This document shows, in pieces, positions 44,317 through 54,829 of a stretch of DNA of 64,000 nucleotides (position 1 is the stretch's first letter; each line of letters starts with the position of its first letter). The translations under genes were made by a program, and so were the position numbers. This DNA comes from Hyperoplus lanceolatus (taxonomy: Eukaryota; Chordata; Actinopteri; Uranoscopiformes; Ammodytidae). The DNA lies in assembly GCA_026929865.2 (NCBI GenBank), contig CM049417.1:21949501-22013500 (forward strand), read 5' to 3'. Under the pieces are notes generated by a model. It was not told the origin of the DNA and ran no database searches. It saw only the letters and a program-made list of their open reading frames with translations.

Positions 44317-45251
44317 TAGTATAATAAATTCAGTATAGCCCTGGCTCAATAAGAAACTAGTTCTGAGTGATACTGTGATGTTTGGACAGGAAACAAACAC
44401 CAGCAGAGGCAACTTAAGAGTATTCTTGTCTGTATACACATTACACTGGAGATACTGCTGCTTGTACCACTACTGCTTAGTCAGACAGCTAGCAGGTAGC
44501 AGCCTGAAGCTATTAAAAAAAAATACTCTTTACAGTTTCCAACACACCAGTCAGTTTCACCATTTGTTTTTCACACAGGGACCTTCATTGCAGGTCTAAT
44601 GTGAGTTCACAAAAACGAGCCGCAGGCGACAACAGTCATTGCCAAAGACTCCACAGCTCAAACGGTTAGCCTTAAGCTAGCGGACACTAATGCTAACTAC
44701 TAAACCCCACAGCATTATATAATTTCAGTCAGTCTTGGTTATTATAGGAGGGATATGATAAAGGACATCACAGACATTCAACTAACAATGGGCCATGATT
44801 ATTTAAAAAATATGGCTACTTACATTTCGGACAGATGGTGTCTCAGTCTTCTCCTCCACAGTCCAGTAAAACGGCTTTAATCACACTTTTAGATTGCCAA
44901 CATTTGCTACACAGCGTAGGCTAGTGTAGACGGAAAGATAACCTTAATAGCACTGTGAGTCAAAATCATGGTCAAAATATGCGTAAACAACAAGCCTGCC
45001 TGGACGTGTGCATCACTTTTAAGTGTCCTCTGGAAACACTTCCGTCGTGTTGTGGCCTATTTCCGTTGTGTTGTGGCCTATTTGCAGCGTTTTTTTAATG
45101 TGTGTGTTGTGGTCTTTGCTGCGTGTTTTCTAAATGCTGCGTGTGTTGTCAAATTGATGAAGATGTTTTCTTAATTTGCTGGTGTTTTGTCTTCTTGCAT
45201 GTGTTTTCTGATGTTGCATGCTGTGACCTCTCAGGGCCACCGTAGAAACCT

Positions 45252-45496
45252 CTATTTATTGTGTTTGAAAAAGAAACCAAGCAATATATGAAAAATATTA
45301 TATACTCTAAAAATAAGAAAGCTGTCAAAACACTTTATGTATGTCATTTATATAATGTTTTTATTTAAAGTAATGCTGTTTTTTATTTTTGTATCTGTAT
45401 TTTTATATAGGCCTATCGGCCAGTTCTGTAAGCTACCCCCTGGCGGCTGTTGTATTGCTTATTGTCAATAAAATGTTAAAAAAAAAAAAAAAAAAA
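45252..45496 (+). pseudogene. L1 ORF2 C-terminal end, 3' UTR and poly(A)
   Basis: Continues ORF2 after the palindrome: FIVFEKETKQYMKNIIYSKN and KAVKTLYVCHLYNVFI, then a stop. The 3' UTR has GTCAATAAAATG (polyadenylation signal) and a run of A ending at 45496, directly followed by the L1 target duplication. Confidence 0.85.
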
Positions 45497-48018
45497 CCTA
45501 TTTGCAGACCCATGGAGAAACGGAGCTCCACCGGAAATACGAAATTCTTCGTCGTTTTTTTTTACTGGCGGCGATCACCCAGCGTTTCTTCTTCTTTTTG
45601 TTTTACTGCCGGCGTTTACCTAGCGGTAAATAATAACAAGACACAGTTTCCACCGGCTATGGTGCTAGTACAGTAAAATAAGGCAGTTTGTTAAGGGTCC
45701 CAAGTGGCCAGGACGGTGGTAAAAAGTAGATGTTGAGGTAGAAGATGAATGAAGCAACGAAGCTTTGTGTACATCTTCCGAAATCCGTCTCTTTAATTCA
45801 CAATTATCAGTAGGTCAATCACATACAAATATCAACTCTTATAAATGAAACACAAAAAGTGCCACCACATTAAAATAAACACATTTTAAAAAATGGGGAG
45901 TGACAGTTTCCTTTGTAGATTCTGATTGATTTATTACCAGACCCATTGTCCTCTAGTGATCACAGTTTTAATTATATAATTTCTATATTCATATTATGCT
46001 ATTTAACGAGGCCTCGTCTGTGACTTTGTGATCATGCAAGTGAACAGTAACGATTGCGTGCAGCCGCAGAATGAGATACATGAGGCTACATACAATACAA
46101 TAGGTTTATTAATCCGAACACAGTTAGCATTAGCCTGCACTGCAACAAGGCTCCAACTGACACTACGTAAAGGCTATTTACAGCTTCGTTTAAGAGGAAA
46201 AGACTAGCATTTGTTTCCAGGACTTCTAAGATAAAAGTTAAACTTTTTACAACAAACCCGAAGCTTTAAATATATACATGGTATTTTGCCCCATCTGTAA
46301 AATGGAAGGGTGTTCATATAATTGTATGTTGACAATTACTTTATAAAGCTATTAAAGAAATATATCATTTGTTCATTGGTCAAAGGCGTTTTCCCTCCCC
46401 GAACGTCATTTCATTGGTTTCATTTATAAGAGTTGATGTTTGTATGTGATTGACCTACTTGTGAATTAAAGAGACGGATTTCGGAAGATGTAGCCTACAC
46501 AAAGCTTCGTTGCTTCATTCATCTTCTACCTCAACATCTACTTTTTACCACCGTCCTGGCCACTTGGGACCCTTACCGGTGGAAACTGTGTCTTGTTATT
46601 ATTCACCGCTAGGTGAACGCCGGCAGTAAAACAAAAAGTAGAAACGCTGGGTGATCGCCGCCAGTAAAAAAAAAAACGAAGAAGAAATTTCGTATTTCCG
46701 GTGGAGCTCCGTTTCTCCATGGGTCTGACCAAGAGTACCTATTTGCAGACCCATGGAGAAACGGAGCTCCACCGGAAATACGAAATTTCTTCTTCGTTTT
46801 TTTTTTACTGGCGGCGATCACCCAGCGTTTCTTCTTCTTTTTGTTTTACTGCCGGCGTTCACCTAGCGGTGAATAATAACAAGACAGTTTCCACCGGCTA
46901 TGGTGCTAGTAGACAGTAAAATAAGTCAGTTTGTTAAGGGTCCCAAGTCGCCAGAACGGTGGTAAAATGTTAAGGTAGAAGATGAATGAAGCAACGAAGC
47001 TTTGTGTACATCTTCTAAAATCTGTCTCTTTAATTCACAATTATCACACTAGGTCAATCACATACAAATATAAACTCTTATAAATAAAACACAAAAAGTG
47101 CCACCACATTAAAATAAACAGCTCATTTTAAAAAGCGGGGTGAAAGGCATTAACATCTGACACATAAGGTGACAGTTTCCATTCTAGATCCTGATTGATT
47201 TATTACCAGATCCCTTGTCCTCTAGTGATCACAGTTTTAATTATTATATAATTTCTATATTCAAATTAGGCTATTGAACGATCGATGCTCGTCTGTGACT
47301 TTGTGATCACGCAAGTGAACAGTAACGATCGTGTGCAGCCGCAGAATTACATTTCAACCAGACATAAATAGCCTATGTTCATATTAGGCTATTTAACGAG
47401 GCTCGTCTGTGACTTTGTGATCACGCAAGTGAACAGTAACGATCGCGTGCAGCCGCAGAATGAGATAGGCTACAATACAATAGGTTTATTAATCCGAACA
47501 CAGTTAGCATTAGCCTGCACTGCTGCAACAAGGCTCCAACTGACACAACGTAAAGGCTATTTACAGCTTCGTTTAAGAGGAAAAGACAAGCATTTGTTTC
47601 CAGGACTTCTAAGATAAAAGTTCAACTTTTTGTGTTTCATTTATAAGAGTTGATATTTGTATGTGATTGACCTACTTGTGATAATTGTGAATTAAAGAGA
47701 CGGATTTCGGAAGATGTACCCAAAGCTTCGTTGCTTCATTCATCTTCTACCTCAACATCTACTTTTTACCACCGTCCTGGCCACTTGGGACCCTTAACAA
47801 ACTGACATATTTTACTGTCTTTTACTGTCTACTAGCACCATAGCCGGTGGAAACTGTGTATTATTATTCACCGCTAGGTGAACTCCGGCAGTAAAACAAA
47901 AAGAAGAAAACAAATTCAGAGTAGGTTACAATTCTGACCAATGAAATGAGTTTGGGGCGTGGCTTCCGGTGGAGCTCCACTTTCCCCATGGGTCTGCAAA
48001 TAGGTGCCTCTCGGTCTG
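45497..48018. mobile_element. Two tandem copies of a foldback DNA element
   Basis: Unit 1 (about 45497-46730) and unit 2 (about 46738-48001) each begin CCTATTTGCAGACCCATGG AGAAACGG and end with the complement. Arms are about 350 bp: left 45498-45855 mirrors 46425-46735. Both units share the inner region (GTGATCACGCAAGTGAACAG, GCATTAGCCTGCACTGC). Unit 2 carries an extra inner duplication (47275-47350 and 47385-47465). The very left end lies across the L1 at 32053. No transposase found. Confidence 0.75.
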
Positions 48019-48905
48019 ACTGCAAATAGGTACTCTTGGAAAATTCCAGTGGAATGGAGAGAGACCGCGGGTAACGGAGTCATGCATAAATGCAGCCGGT
48101 CTTTCTCCTCTCCGCCGCGGCAGCGGAGATGAACAGCTGATCGGTGTCACTATAGTTAAGGCAGCACGCGCTGCGTCAATTTAGCGCTTAATAAATAAAT
48201 ATTTTCCCCCGAATATAACGAGACTATTGATCGATCTCATTATCCGTGCTTTCCCGAATAGCCTACACATGTTCGGATTCGGGCTCATCCCTAGTACGCG
48301 TGCAACCGAACATTGTCTGGAGATTTGGTGCTGCTGTCCCGGTTGTTGATATCGGAGGTGGAGCATGGAGGGGTAGAGGTACGGCACGACGAGTAGAACA
48401 GAACAGGGAAATACCTGGCGTTTGTTGACAGCTTGATTTTGAGGCTTTGTGTTTCGCGCTGTGCATGTACAACGTGCCTCGTATAAATTGCCGGGTACCG
48501 GTTTCAGCCAGGCAGAAAAATCCTTGTTGGATAGCCAAATTTTGTTGAATTTACACTTTCCCATGATGCGGGCCGACTGCTAACAGACTGCTACTCATGC
48601 TGCTACTGCTACCTGAGCGACGTGCGTCTGCTATGAGTCACGGCCTTGGTTCCGCTCCTTTCTTTATATGTCCATGTTCCGCTCTCGTGATTGCTCGACA
48701 TTAAACTATTCGGCAATTTATTAAAAAAATAAAAAATTTTACGTATTATTTTTAGATTTGAGACCAATTACAGTCATAAAATCCTACTTACCATGTGTTA
48801 ACATTTTTAAGACCTTTGAAAGATGGATTTAAGACTTTTTAATGCTATGTAAGGCCTTATTTTTAGATTTATGAATTTAAGACTTTTTAAGGATCCGCGG
48901 GAACA
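48019..48905 (-). mobile_element. hAT-like right end
   Basis: The complement of 48886-48905 begins CAGTGTTCCCGCGGATCCTT, a common teleost hAT terminus, followed by repeated AAGTCTTAAAT motifs (48780-48890). The interior is GC-richer, non-coding and unassigned. It abuts LINE sequence at 48906, and the matching left end is not certain. Confidence 0.55.
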
Positions 48906-48913
48906 CTGGTACC

Positions 48914-49996
48914 TACCTCACTAGTAGACCCAAGTTTGTAAGGCTTCATGGTACTAGCTCTGGCATTATTTCCACAAACACTGGGGCCCCACAAGGTACG
49001 GTTTTATCTCTGTTTTTATTTTCAATGTACACCTCTGACCACAGGCACAGCAGTGAACTTTGTCACTTACAAAAATTTTCGGATGACTCTGCCCTAGTTG
49101 GCTATATAACCAAAGATGTCAGTACGGCTTACCAAACAGAAGTCGATAGCTTTGTCAGTTGGTGTGAGGAAGCCCACCTGATTCTTAATATTGATAAGAC
49201 GAAGGAGCTCATTATTGATTTTAGAAAAAAAAAAGCACAGGCAACCCCCATCCTCATTAGGGGACAGTCAGTTGAGGTGGTCAACTCGTACAAGTATCTC
49301 GGTGTACATCTGGACAGTACGCTTGACTGGAAAGTGAACACCAGTGTCATTTAAAAAAAAGCCCAGTACAGATTGTTTTTTTTTAAGGAAACTCAGGTCA
49401 TTTGAAATCAGCAGATCACTTCTTAATGTTTTTTATCACGGTATTGTTGCAAGTGTCCTTTTTTATGCTGTTGTTTGTTGGGGTGGCAGCCTGACAGTAG
49501 AGGACAGGAACAGGGTCAACAAACTAATAAAAAGGGCAGGATCCATTATGGGTATGAGCCCTGATTCTCTGGAGGTCATCACAGAGCAGAGAACCAGGAG
49601 GAAGCTTAGGACTGTCCTGTCACATGACGATCACCCCCTGCACTGCACTTCTGTTAGAAGTGGCAGGAGCAAACGCCTCCTGTTACCGAGATGCTCTACA
49701 GAGAGATTCAGGAGGTCTTTTGTTCCTGCAGCAGCTAGGCTTTTTAATCATGACTGCTCATTTGATTTGATTTTATTACTGCACATTGCTCATTTGCACA
49801 TCATAGTATTATTATATTGTTATTTATTCCCTTTTTTAACCTTCTATTTTTACTAAGGTAGTGGACCATACTCCCCCTGTGACTATGCTTGTTTTATGTT
49901 GTTACTGTATTCCTGTGTTGTATGTTGTACAGACTACGGTGGCAAACCAGTTTCCCCATTGGGGATAAATAAAGTAAATCCTATCCTATCCTATCC
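48914..49996 (+). mobile_element. LINE RT C-terminal half and 3' tail (probable rest of LINE 1)
   Basis: Starts at the codon for Y in YLTSRPKFVRLHG, exactly where LINE 1 breaks (AWVTDY at 31469). It continues NTGAPQGTVLSLFLFSMYTS, HLQKFSDDSALVGYITK and LNIDKTKELIIDFRKK. The 3' end has GGGGATAAATAAAGTAAATC and (CTATC)n repeats at 49978-49996. Same domain family and complementary coverage make it the likely missing half of LINE 1. Confidence 0.75.
49025..49856 (+). pseudogene. LINE RT C-terminal frames
   Basis: Frame 49025-49354 (109 aa) holds the RT box FSDDSALVG (SDD variant of YADD) and YKYLGVHLDSTLDWKVN. A shift at the T/A-rich 49352-49384 leads to 49344-49856: FFLRKLRSFEISRSLLNVFY, VNKLIKRAGSIMGMSPDSLE, RFRRSFVPAAARLFN. 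Terminal residues are unreliable. Dead copy. Confidence 0.8.
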
Positions 49997-50674
49997 TACT
50001 GTCCAATATTAAAGGTAGATGCACAAAGAACAAAAAATAATTGAGATAAAATGCAAGGCAGTTGAAAATATGTGCAAATTGTGGGATAAAAAACATAAGA
50101 AAAGTCAACAGTCTACCTTCTCAGTTGAGCTGTTTTTGTCCTTTTGTGATTCCTTAAGTCCTAGCTCAGTAGATGTAGATGTGTCTACATACTTAATGTT
50201 ACCAGAAAGGCCTTTTATTTGGTATAAACTGTTTTGATATGTTCCTTATATGTTAACTACTATGACAGGTATTTTTTTAATAAACCATAAAGAAGGCATC
50301 AGAAACTCTCTTCAAAACTTCCTAAACTTTCTTCCCCAACTTCTTAAAGTCGTAACAACATCTGTGTGAATCCACGCTGTCTCCACAATGGGTGGATTCT
50401 TTCACTGCCTAGTGAGTTTACCATCAGTCAATATTGACAGTGATACGGGAGCTTTGTTCTCGCTACCCCTGTGTAGTAATCAGTAAGTCAACGAGGAGAA
50501 TGACATGTTAACAGCTGTTAATAAACTGGTTGCAGAGTATCTACAGTACATGTTCTCTTATCTGCCGAGCACCGAGGGCAAACAGAGCAGTGGCTACAAG
50601 AGAGGAAAATAATAACAGGAAGATCCTTGTCTGCACTCAACTGTGGGTAAAGAGGAATGCCCTTGCGTTTTAAT
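49997..50674. other. Intron, nothing recognised
   Basis: No exon, RNA or repeat boundary seen. A 72-codon frame at 50019-50237 has no recognisable similarity and is treated as chance. Confidence 0.5.
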
Positions 50675-51130
50675 TAGGGCTGCCCCCTTATAGTCGACCA
50701 AGCGTTAGTCGACCAGAAAGGTCATTAGTCGGACCAGATTTCATTTTTCGCTTAGTCGCAGGAAAAAATAAAATAATATAAATAAAATCAACTCTAATTA
50801 ATTTTGTCAAAATAAAACAAAACCTATATGGCTCAACCATGTGGGAAAGTAATTTGAAATGACAGACACAGGAAGCTGGCCAGATGCAAAAGTCTACATT
50901 AATGTTTCTGTCCCAAAATCCAAGTCACGCAACACACTAACTGTCTTTTGTAACAATATTAATTACGCCTATTAATAATAATTAATTAATAGCTATTCCA
51001 CCTGAAGAGGTAAATAGTTTAATTTTCACTTCAGGCCGCGTTTAATTAGCAGTAACTTAACTGCGCACTACAGAGAGAGATTTTTATTATGTGCCAATCG
51101 GTATAATGATATTTCAACCTCGTGCAATGC
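50675..51130. mobile_element. hAT MITE fragment
   Basis: Begins TAGGGCTGCCCCCTTATAGT with repeated TAGTCGACCA motifs, a common teleost hAT terminus. The inner part (CTAACTGTCTT...AATTAATTAATAGCT...TTCACTTCAGG, 50935-51040) recurs at 52740-52820, so a related copy lies there. No right end identified. Confidence 0.6.
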
Positions 51131-51383
51131 CGGACCTCGCAGCCCAAAAACTAGAGTGACCCACTGGGAATTCCCCTTTGCTCACACATAATCCCAATAA
51201 AAAATATAAGAAGAATGTTTTAGCTTGAAAATAATAACTTAAAATAGTTTTCCCCGACATACTTAACTGATAGTTTATTTAGGATATTTGGAGTTAAAGA
51301 GAAAACACAATATTTGAAAGCAAGTTTTCAAGGCTTTTAAGAGAGTACTGGTGTGAGGTGAACTGGGAAAGAGTAGACCCCAC

Positions 51384-51446
51384 CTGGTAGAGGAAATCTT
51401 CAAACACAAAGTAGTAGTCGTCATTACTTGCTGTGAGCTTCACATC
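51384..51446 (-). CDS. tbc1d19: tbc1d19 coding exon h
   Basis: 63 nt, 21 codons, phase 0, acceptor TGCCCACCAG and donor GTGGGG. It reads DVKLTASNDDYYFVF then EDFLYQ, near-identical to the mammalian segment. The next exon in gene order is 29.5 kb away at 21891. Confidence 0.95.
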
Positions 51447-51668
51447 CTGGTGGGCAGAGCATTTGAAATTACATTTGATATTAAATGCCAAAGGAAAATG
51501 TTCATTACATGTTACAGCTTTTCAAATTTCATAAGTACAAGAAAAGCTAAAGATTTATAACAGAAGTACATACAGAGACTGTGTGAACTTTCGAATACAA
51601 ATATATGTGACACTGTTAACATCTTGGCTATTCAGCTTTATAAACAGTAAGAGTTTAGTGGAGTGTAC

Positions 51669-51743
51669 CTTATAGATCAGGTTGTCCACCAGCAGGTCGT
51701 GTTGTATGACTCCAGCTGTTAGCTGTTCGTAATGCATCACATC
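51669..51743 (-). CDS. tbc1d19: tbc1d19 coding exon g (TBC Arg-finger position)
   Basis: 75 nt, 25 codons, phase 0 at both ends, acceptor CCATTTCAG and donor GTACAC. It begins DVMHYEQLTAG and ends VIQHDLLVDNLIYK. Canonical TBC Rab-GAPs have IxxDxxR here with the catalytic Arg finger. This exon reads I-Q-H-D-L-L-V, so the Arg is replaced by Val. As I recall the mammalian protein also lacks it, so this is probably a family trait. Confidence 0.95.
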
Positions 51744-52197
51744 CTGAAATGGCAGTGATTCAACATGTTAATGTGTTATTACGTGCATAAAAAACCCAGC
51801 TATGTGGTAAAAAATTTTGTTCATGAAGGTGGTGTTAATTCTACAATGCAAACGGTGTGGAGAAAATGTCCAGTTTTATGATAAATATGGCAAGTAAAAG
51901 ACCACCCTCTTAACGGACACTGCTGAATAAACTTAATGGATTCTGATGGCTATGACAGAAGGACTTAACCAAGTTTAATTGATGGGTGTCATGTTTCCGA
52001 CCGCATGGTTAAACTCCAGCGTATCTCCTGTTTGAGACAGGTTAACATAAATGAAGAGAAGAACAGGCCGGGGGGGGGGGTTTGGCTGGATGACAGTTGT
52101 GAAACACTTTGGCAGTGAGCAGCACTGCGGATGTGAAGAGAACAGAAACAGAGATGGTCATTTTGACAGCGGAGGTAAAACAAAGACACCCTCGTGG
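51744..52197. other. Intron, nothing recognised
   Basis: Ordinary intron sequence with a short G run (52069-52080). No repeat family recognised. Confidence 0.45.
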
Positions 52198-52330
52198 TAC
52201 AACCCCATTCCAAAAAAGTTGGGACGTTATATAAAATGTGAATAAAACTGAACGTGTATTTATTATAAAACAGAACAAACACATATGTATTTGTTTAAAC
52301 TGATAAACTTTATTGTTCTTTGTAAATATA
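52198..52330 (+). mobile_element. Tc1/mariner terminus fragment
   Basis: Starts TACAACCCCATTCCAAAAAA and GTTGGGACGTTATATAAAAT, the usual end of a common teleost Tc1-like element, followed by AATAAACTTTATTGTTC-like sequence. No transposase and no matching right end. Confidence 0.55.
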
Positions 52331-53941
52331 GCCTACACACATTTTAAATGTGCCTGTAACATGTTTAAAAAAGTATGGTGACATCATAGCAGCGGGACAC
52401 AGTGTAGCCCACTGATTAATTAAATGAAGAGGAAAAACACCACACAATAAACAGAGAGCTGTGCGCCGACATCTTTCGCTAAACACAAGACTCCCTTCTC
52501 TCCTACCGAGGTGACGATACACAGCGGTTTAACACGAAAATTATTCTCCATCCTTTCGGCAACCTTTCAGGCGGCTGGTACCCCAACGTAGGAGTACTGA
52601 AGATAGGAGCAGCTCAGCTCGCTTATTTTTGGACCCTACCCAAATTTTGGCAATGTTAATGCCAATACTGTATAAGCGGACTCAGCCGCTTTGCTCTGGA
52701 ATGTAATTTGAAGGGGCAGACAGGTAGTGGCTAGTAACACATTAACTGTCTTGATTAACAATATTTATTAAGCTTAATTAATTAATAGCTGCTCCATTGG
52801 TTTCATTTTCGCTTCAGGTCGACCGTGAGACGAAGCTGAGTTGAGGCACTGACTGTGTTCAAAAGACTATAAAATCCTTAATTCCATAGTTTGTTAACCT
52901 GATCGTCTACACCAACCCGCAAAAATAAGAAAGAAACCTTCGCTTTAACAACTGCAGGGGACCTGCAGGTCACGTCGGCATCCGCTATTATGCAGACCTC
53001 TACAGGCAAGAAAAAAAGAGAAAGAAACAGACAAACAGAGAAATAGAGAGAGAGCAAGGGACTTTTTTTAATATAGTTTGGGGTTTTTTACCTTTAAAAT
53101 AGTTACCATTAGTGACTTTATTAAGCTGACTTTAGCTAACATCGCAGCGCACATCATGCCAGCTTAGACTCGTCTGAACGGGTAGAGAAAATGGAATCAG
53201 CTTTGACTTGCTTTAAAGACTTTCTTTAGTCTATAACTAAATACAATAATGAAATAAAATGAATGAAGAATTGTAAAATATCATTCCCATGAGAATGTTC
53301 AATCAGAAAGTAACAGATCTTGTGCCGGGCCTAGAATCACTGACTCCACCTCTAACAAGATGCAGGTTAAGCCAAAAAGAAAAAGAGACATCCCAGCCAA
53401 CTCTGACAGGTTTAATGTGTTTGCCCTTATGCCGTCCAGAGCGGCGCAAACACTCTCCAGACCTCAGTCAGGTCCATGTAACTCTCCCTCAGAAATCAAT
53501 CTAACAATCACAAGCAATGTTCTATCGACTTGGCATCAACAGGAGACTTTGGACTCCAGCGTTTACACAGCACCCTGCCACACAGGCAGGCTGCTGTTCT
53601 GTTTGGGCGAACTGTGCTAAATTGCGGACATTTGATTATCTTAACATTATACACACGGGACAAGATACAGCAAGCTTATATAAACAGGCTAGGGACTAAT
53701 ACACAGATTACGTTAAAGTTGTACATCGGCTGGATATTATTGTACGGTGTAAATTCCCAAATAGAGCCAACAAAAGACCGAATCGTTATTTGTGAAAAGG
53801 AGTGCAGTGAAACCCAGCTTGTAGTAAACAGGCAGGTTGGGAATCACGGCAGCTGTGTGTGCACGGCTGCTTTATTACAAACACTGACATGTCAATGTCA
53901 AACTGAGTGAGTGTGTGTGTGTGTATGTATACATATATTAC
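52331..53941. other. Intron with related hAT fragment, otherwise unassigned
   Basis: 52690-52830 shares blocks with the MITE at 50675-51130. Remaining sequence, including short frames at 53289-53910, shows no recognisable protein family. A GT/AT-rich tract at 53909-53940 abuts the donor of exon 53942-54054. Confidence 0.4.
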
Positions 53942-54054
53942 CTGTGGCTGGTTAGTGGAGTTCAGGATGAGGGCCCACAGGTCAGCCCGCAGCCCCGTGG
54001 GACAGCCCTGTCTGCTGTACTGCTGTGCCGCTGCACTGTCCTGCTCCACAACCA
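53942..54054 (-). CDS. tbc1d19: tbc1d19 coding exon f (start of TBC domain)
   Basis: 113 nt with acceptor GTTTTAG and donor GTAATA. It starts VVVEQDSAAAQQYSRQG and ends LRADLWALILNSTNQPQ. The RADLWALIL stretch is the TBC motif A region (R..W..L). It enters with two bases of a split Val codon and leaves in phase 0. Confidence 0.95.
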
Positions 54055-54639
54055 CTAAAACCACAAGGGATGACCAGTTAGACAGGATAGGGGTGCAGGA
54101 CATGATGTTTTGAAGCTTTTATCTATGTTATATCATTGTGATAGATTTTTTGGCTTTTGTAATGTTAATCAGACAAGACTTTTTCTGCTATTTTAAAAAC
54201 TCAATAGAGTAATTGTGAGACCATGTTGCATGGTTTGCAAACTATAAAGCAAAAAACTGGACTGGAGAAACAAAAAATTGGGGTAAAATCCTAAAATTAA
54301 ACTTTTCAACAAAGAATGCTTGACAAAAGATGACTGACCAAAGATAATAGAAAAATGGTTTTGCTGATTTGCTGGAAATTACATAATATTTCCACACAGC
54401 CGAGTCATCCAAAATGTGAAACACCAACTGAATCAGCTGGGAAAATGAACACCTGCGTGAAGGCACGACAACAAGCCTGCAGCGCCTCTAAAGCTGTTGA
54501 GCTTTGTTTTTGTTTTTCAAATAATATTTTATTAGATTTTTATTTTTTATTTAGAGTTGAAGATAAAGGAACTCTTATATAAGTGACATGACATGTAGTA
54601 TTTGTATTCATTTTGCACAAACTCATAGTTTCTCGCATT

Positions 54640-54829
54640 AAATGCTTCTGCCATCAGCGTCGCCGTTTCTCATTACTCCCGTTTCTGTGCGCACGCCTGG
54701 GTCAAAGTGTCCTTGGAGAACCGCACATTCTCCCGTCAAGTTTGTTTTTTATAAATCCCAATGTTTGCGTAGAAAGTGGCGTGCGCCGTCTTCTGTGGGT
54801 ACGCTACATTTATAAATGAGGCCCCAGTA
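54640..54829. mobile_element. MITE terminus fragment (GGGGCCTCATTTATAAA type)
   Basis: The complement of the right end reads CTGGGGCCTCATTTATAAAT, followed by GCGTACGC-rich sequence typical of an abundant teleost MITE. The left end is not found, so only a partial copy is called. Confidence 0.5.

Larger units (their letters stand above)
40139..45243. mobile_element. 5.1-kb palindromic DNA element with 8-bp target duplication
   Basis: Termini are ACGGTGGCCCTGAGAGGTC and its complement, flanked by AGAAACCT at 40131-40138 and 45244-45251; L1 codons rejoin when it is removed. Left arm 40139 to about 41326 and right arm about 42358-45243 are near-perfect inverted copies (about 1.2 kb each), apart from the pogo-like insertion in the right arm. 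The loop is about 1.0 kb. No transposase recognised. The 8-bp duplication fits hAT, P or Mutator-type elements; long inverted repeats favour a foldback or Mutator-like element. Confidence 0.85.
32076..45496 (+). mobile_element. Swimmer-like L1 retrotransposon with nested insertions
   Basis: Flanked by the direct repeat CCTATTTGCAGACCC at 32061-32075 and 45497-45511. It has a 5' UTR, ORF1 (32415-33283), ORF2 (36566-40138, finishing 45252-45370), an AATAAA signal at about 45467 and poly(A) to 45496. Subtracting the three nested insertions (33474-35850, 35935-36551, 40139-45243) leaves about 5.3 kb, the size of a full-length teleost L1. ORFs carry frameshifts and stops, so it is inactive. Confidence 0.88.

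Noticed and set aside
45389..46919. Frames of 60-95 codons repeated on both strands (WRRSPSVSSSFCFTAG)
   Set aside because: They are the inverted and tandem arms of the foldback element read through; the same peptide occurs on opposite strands.
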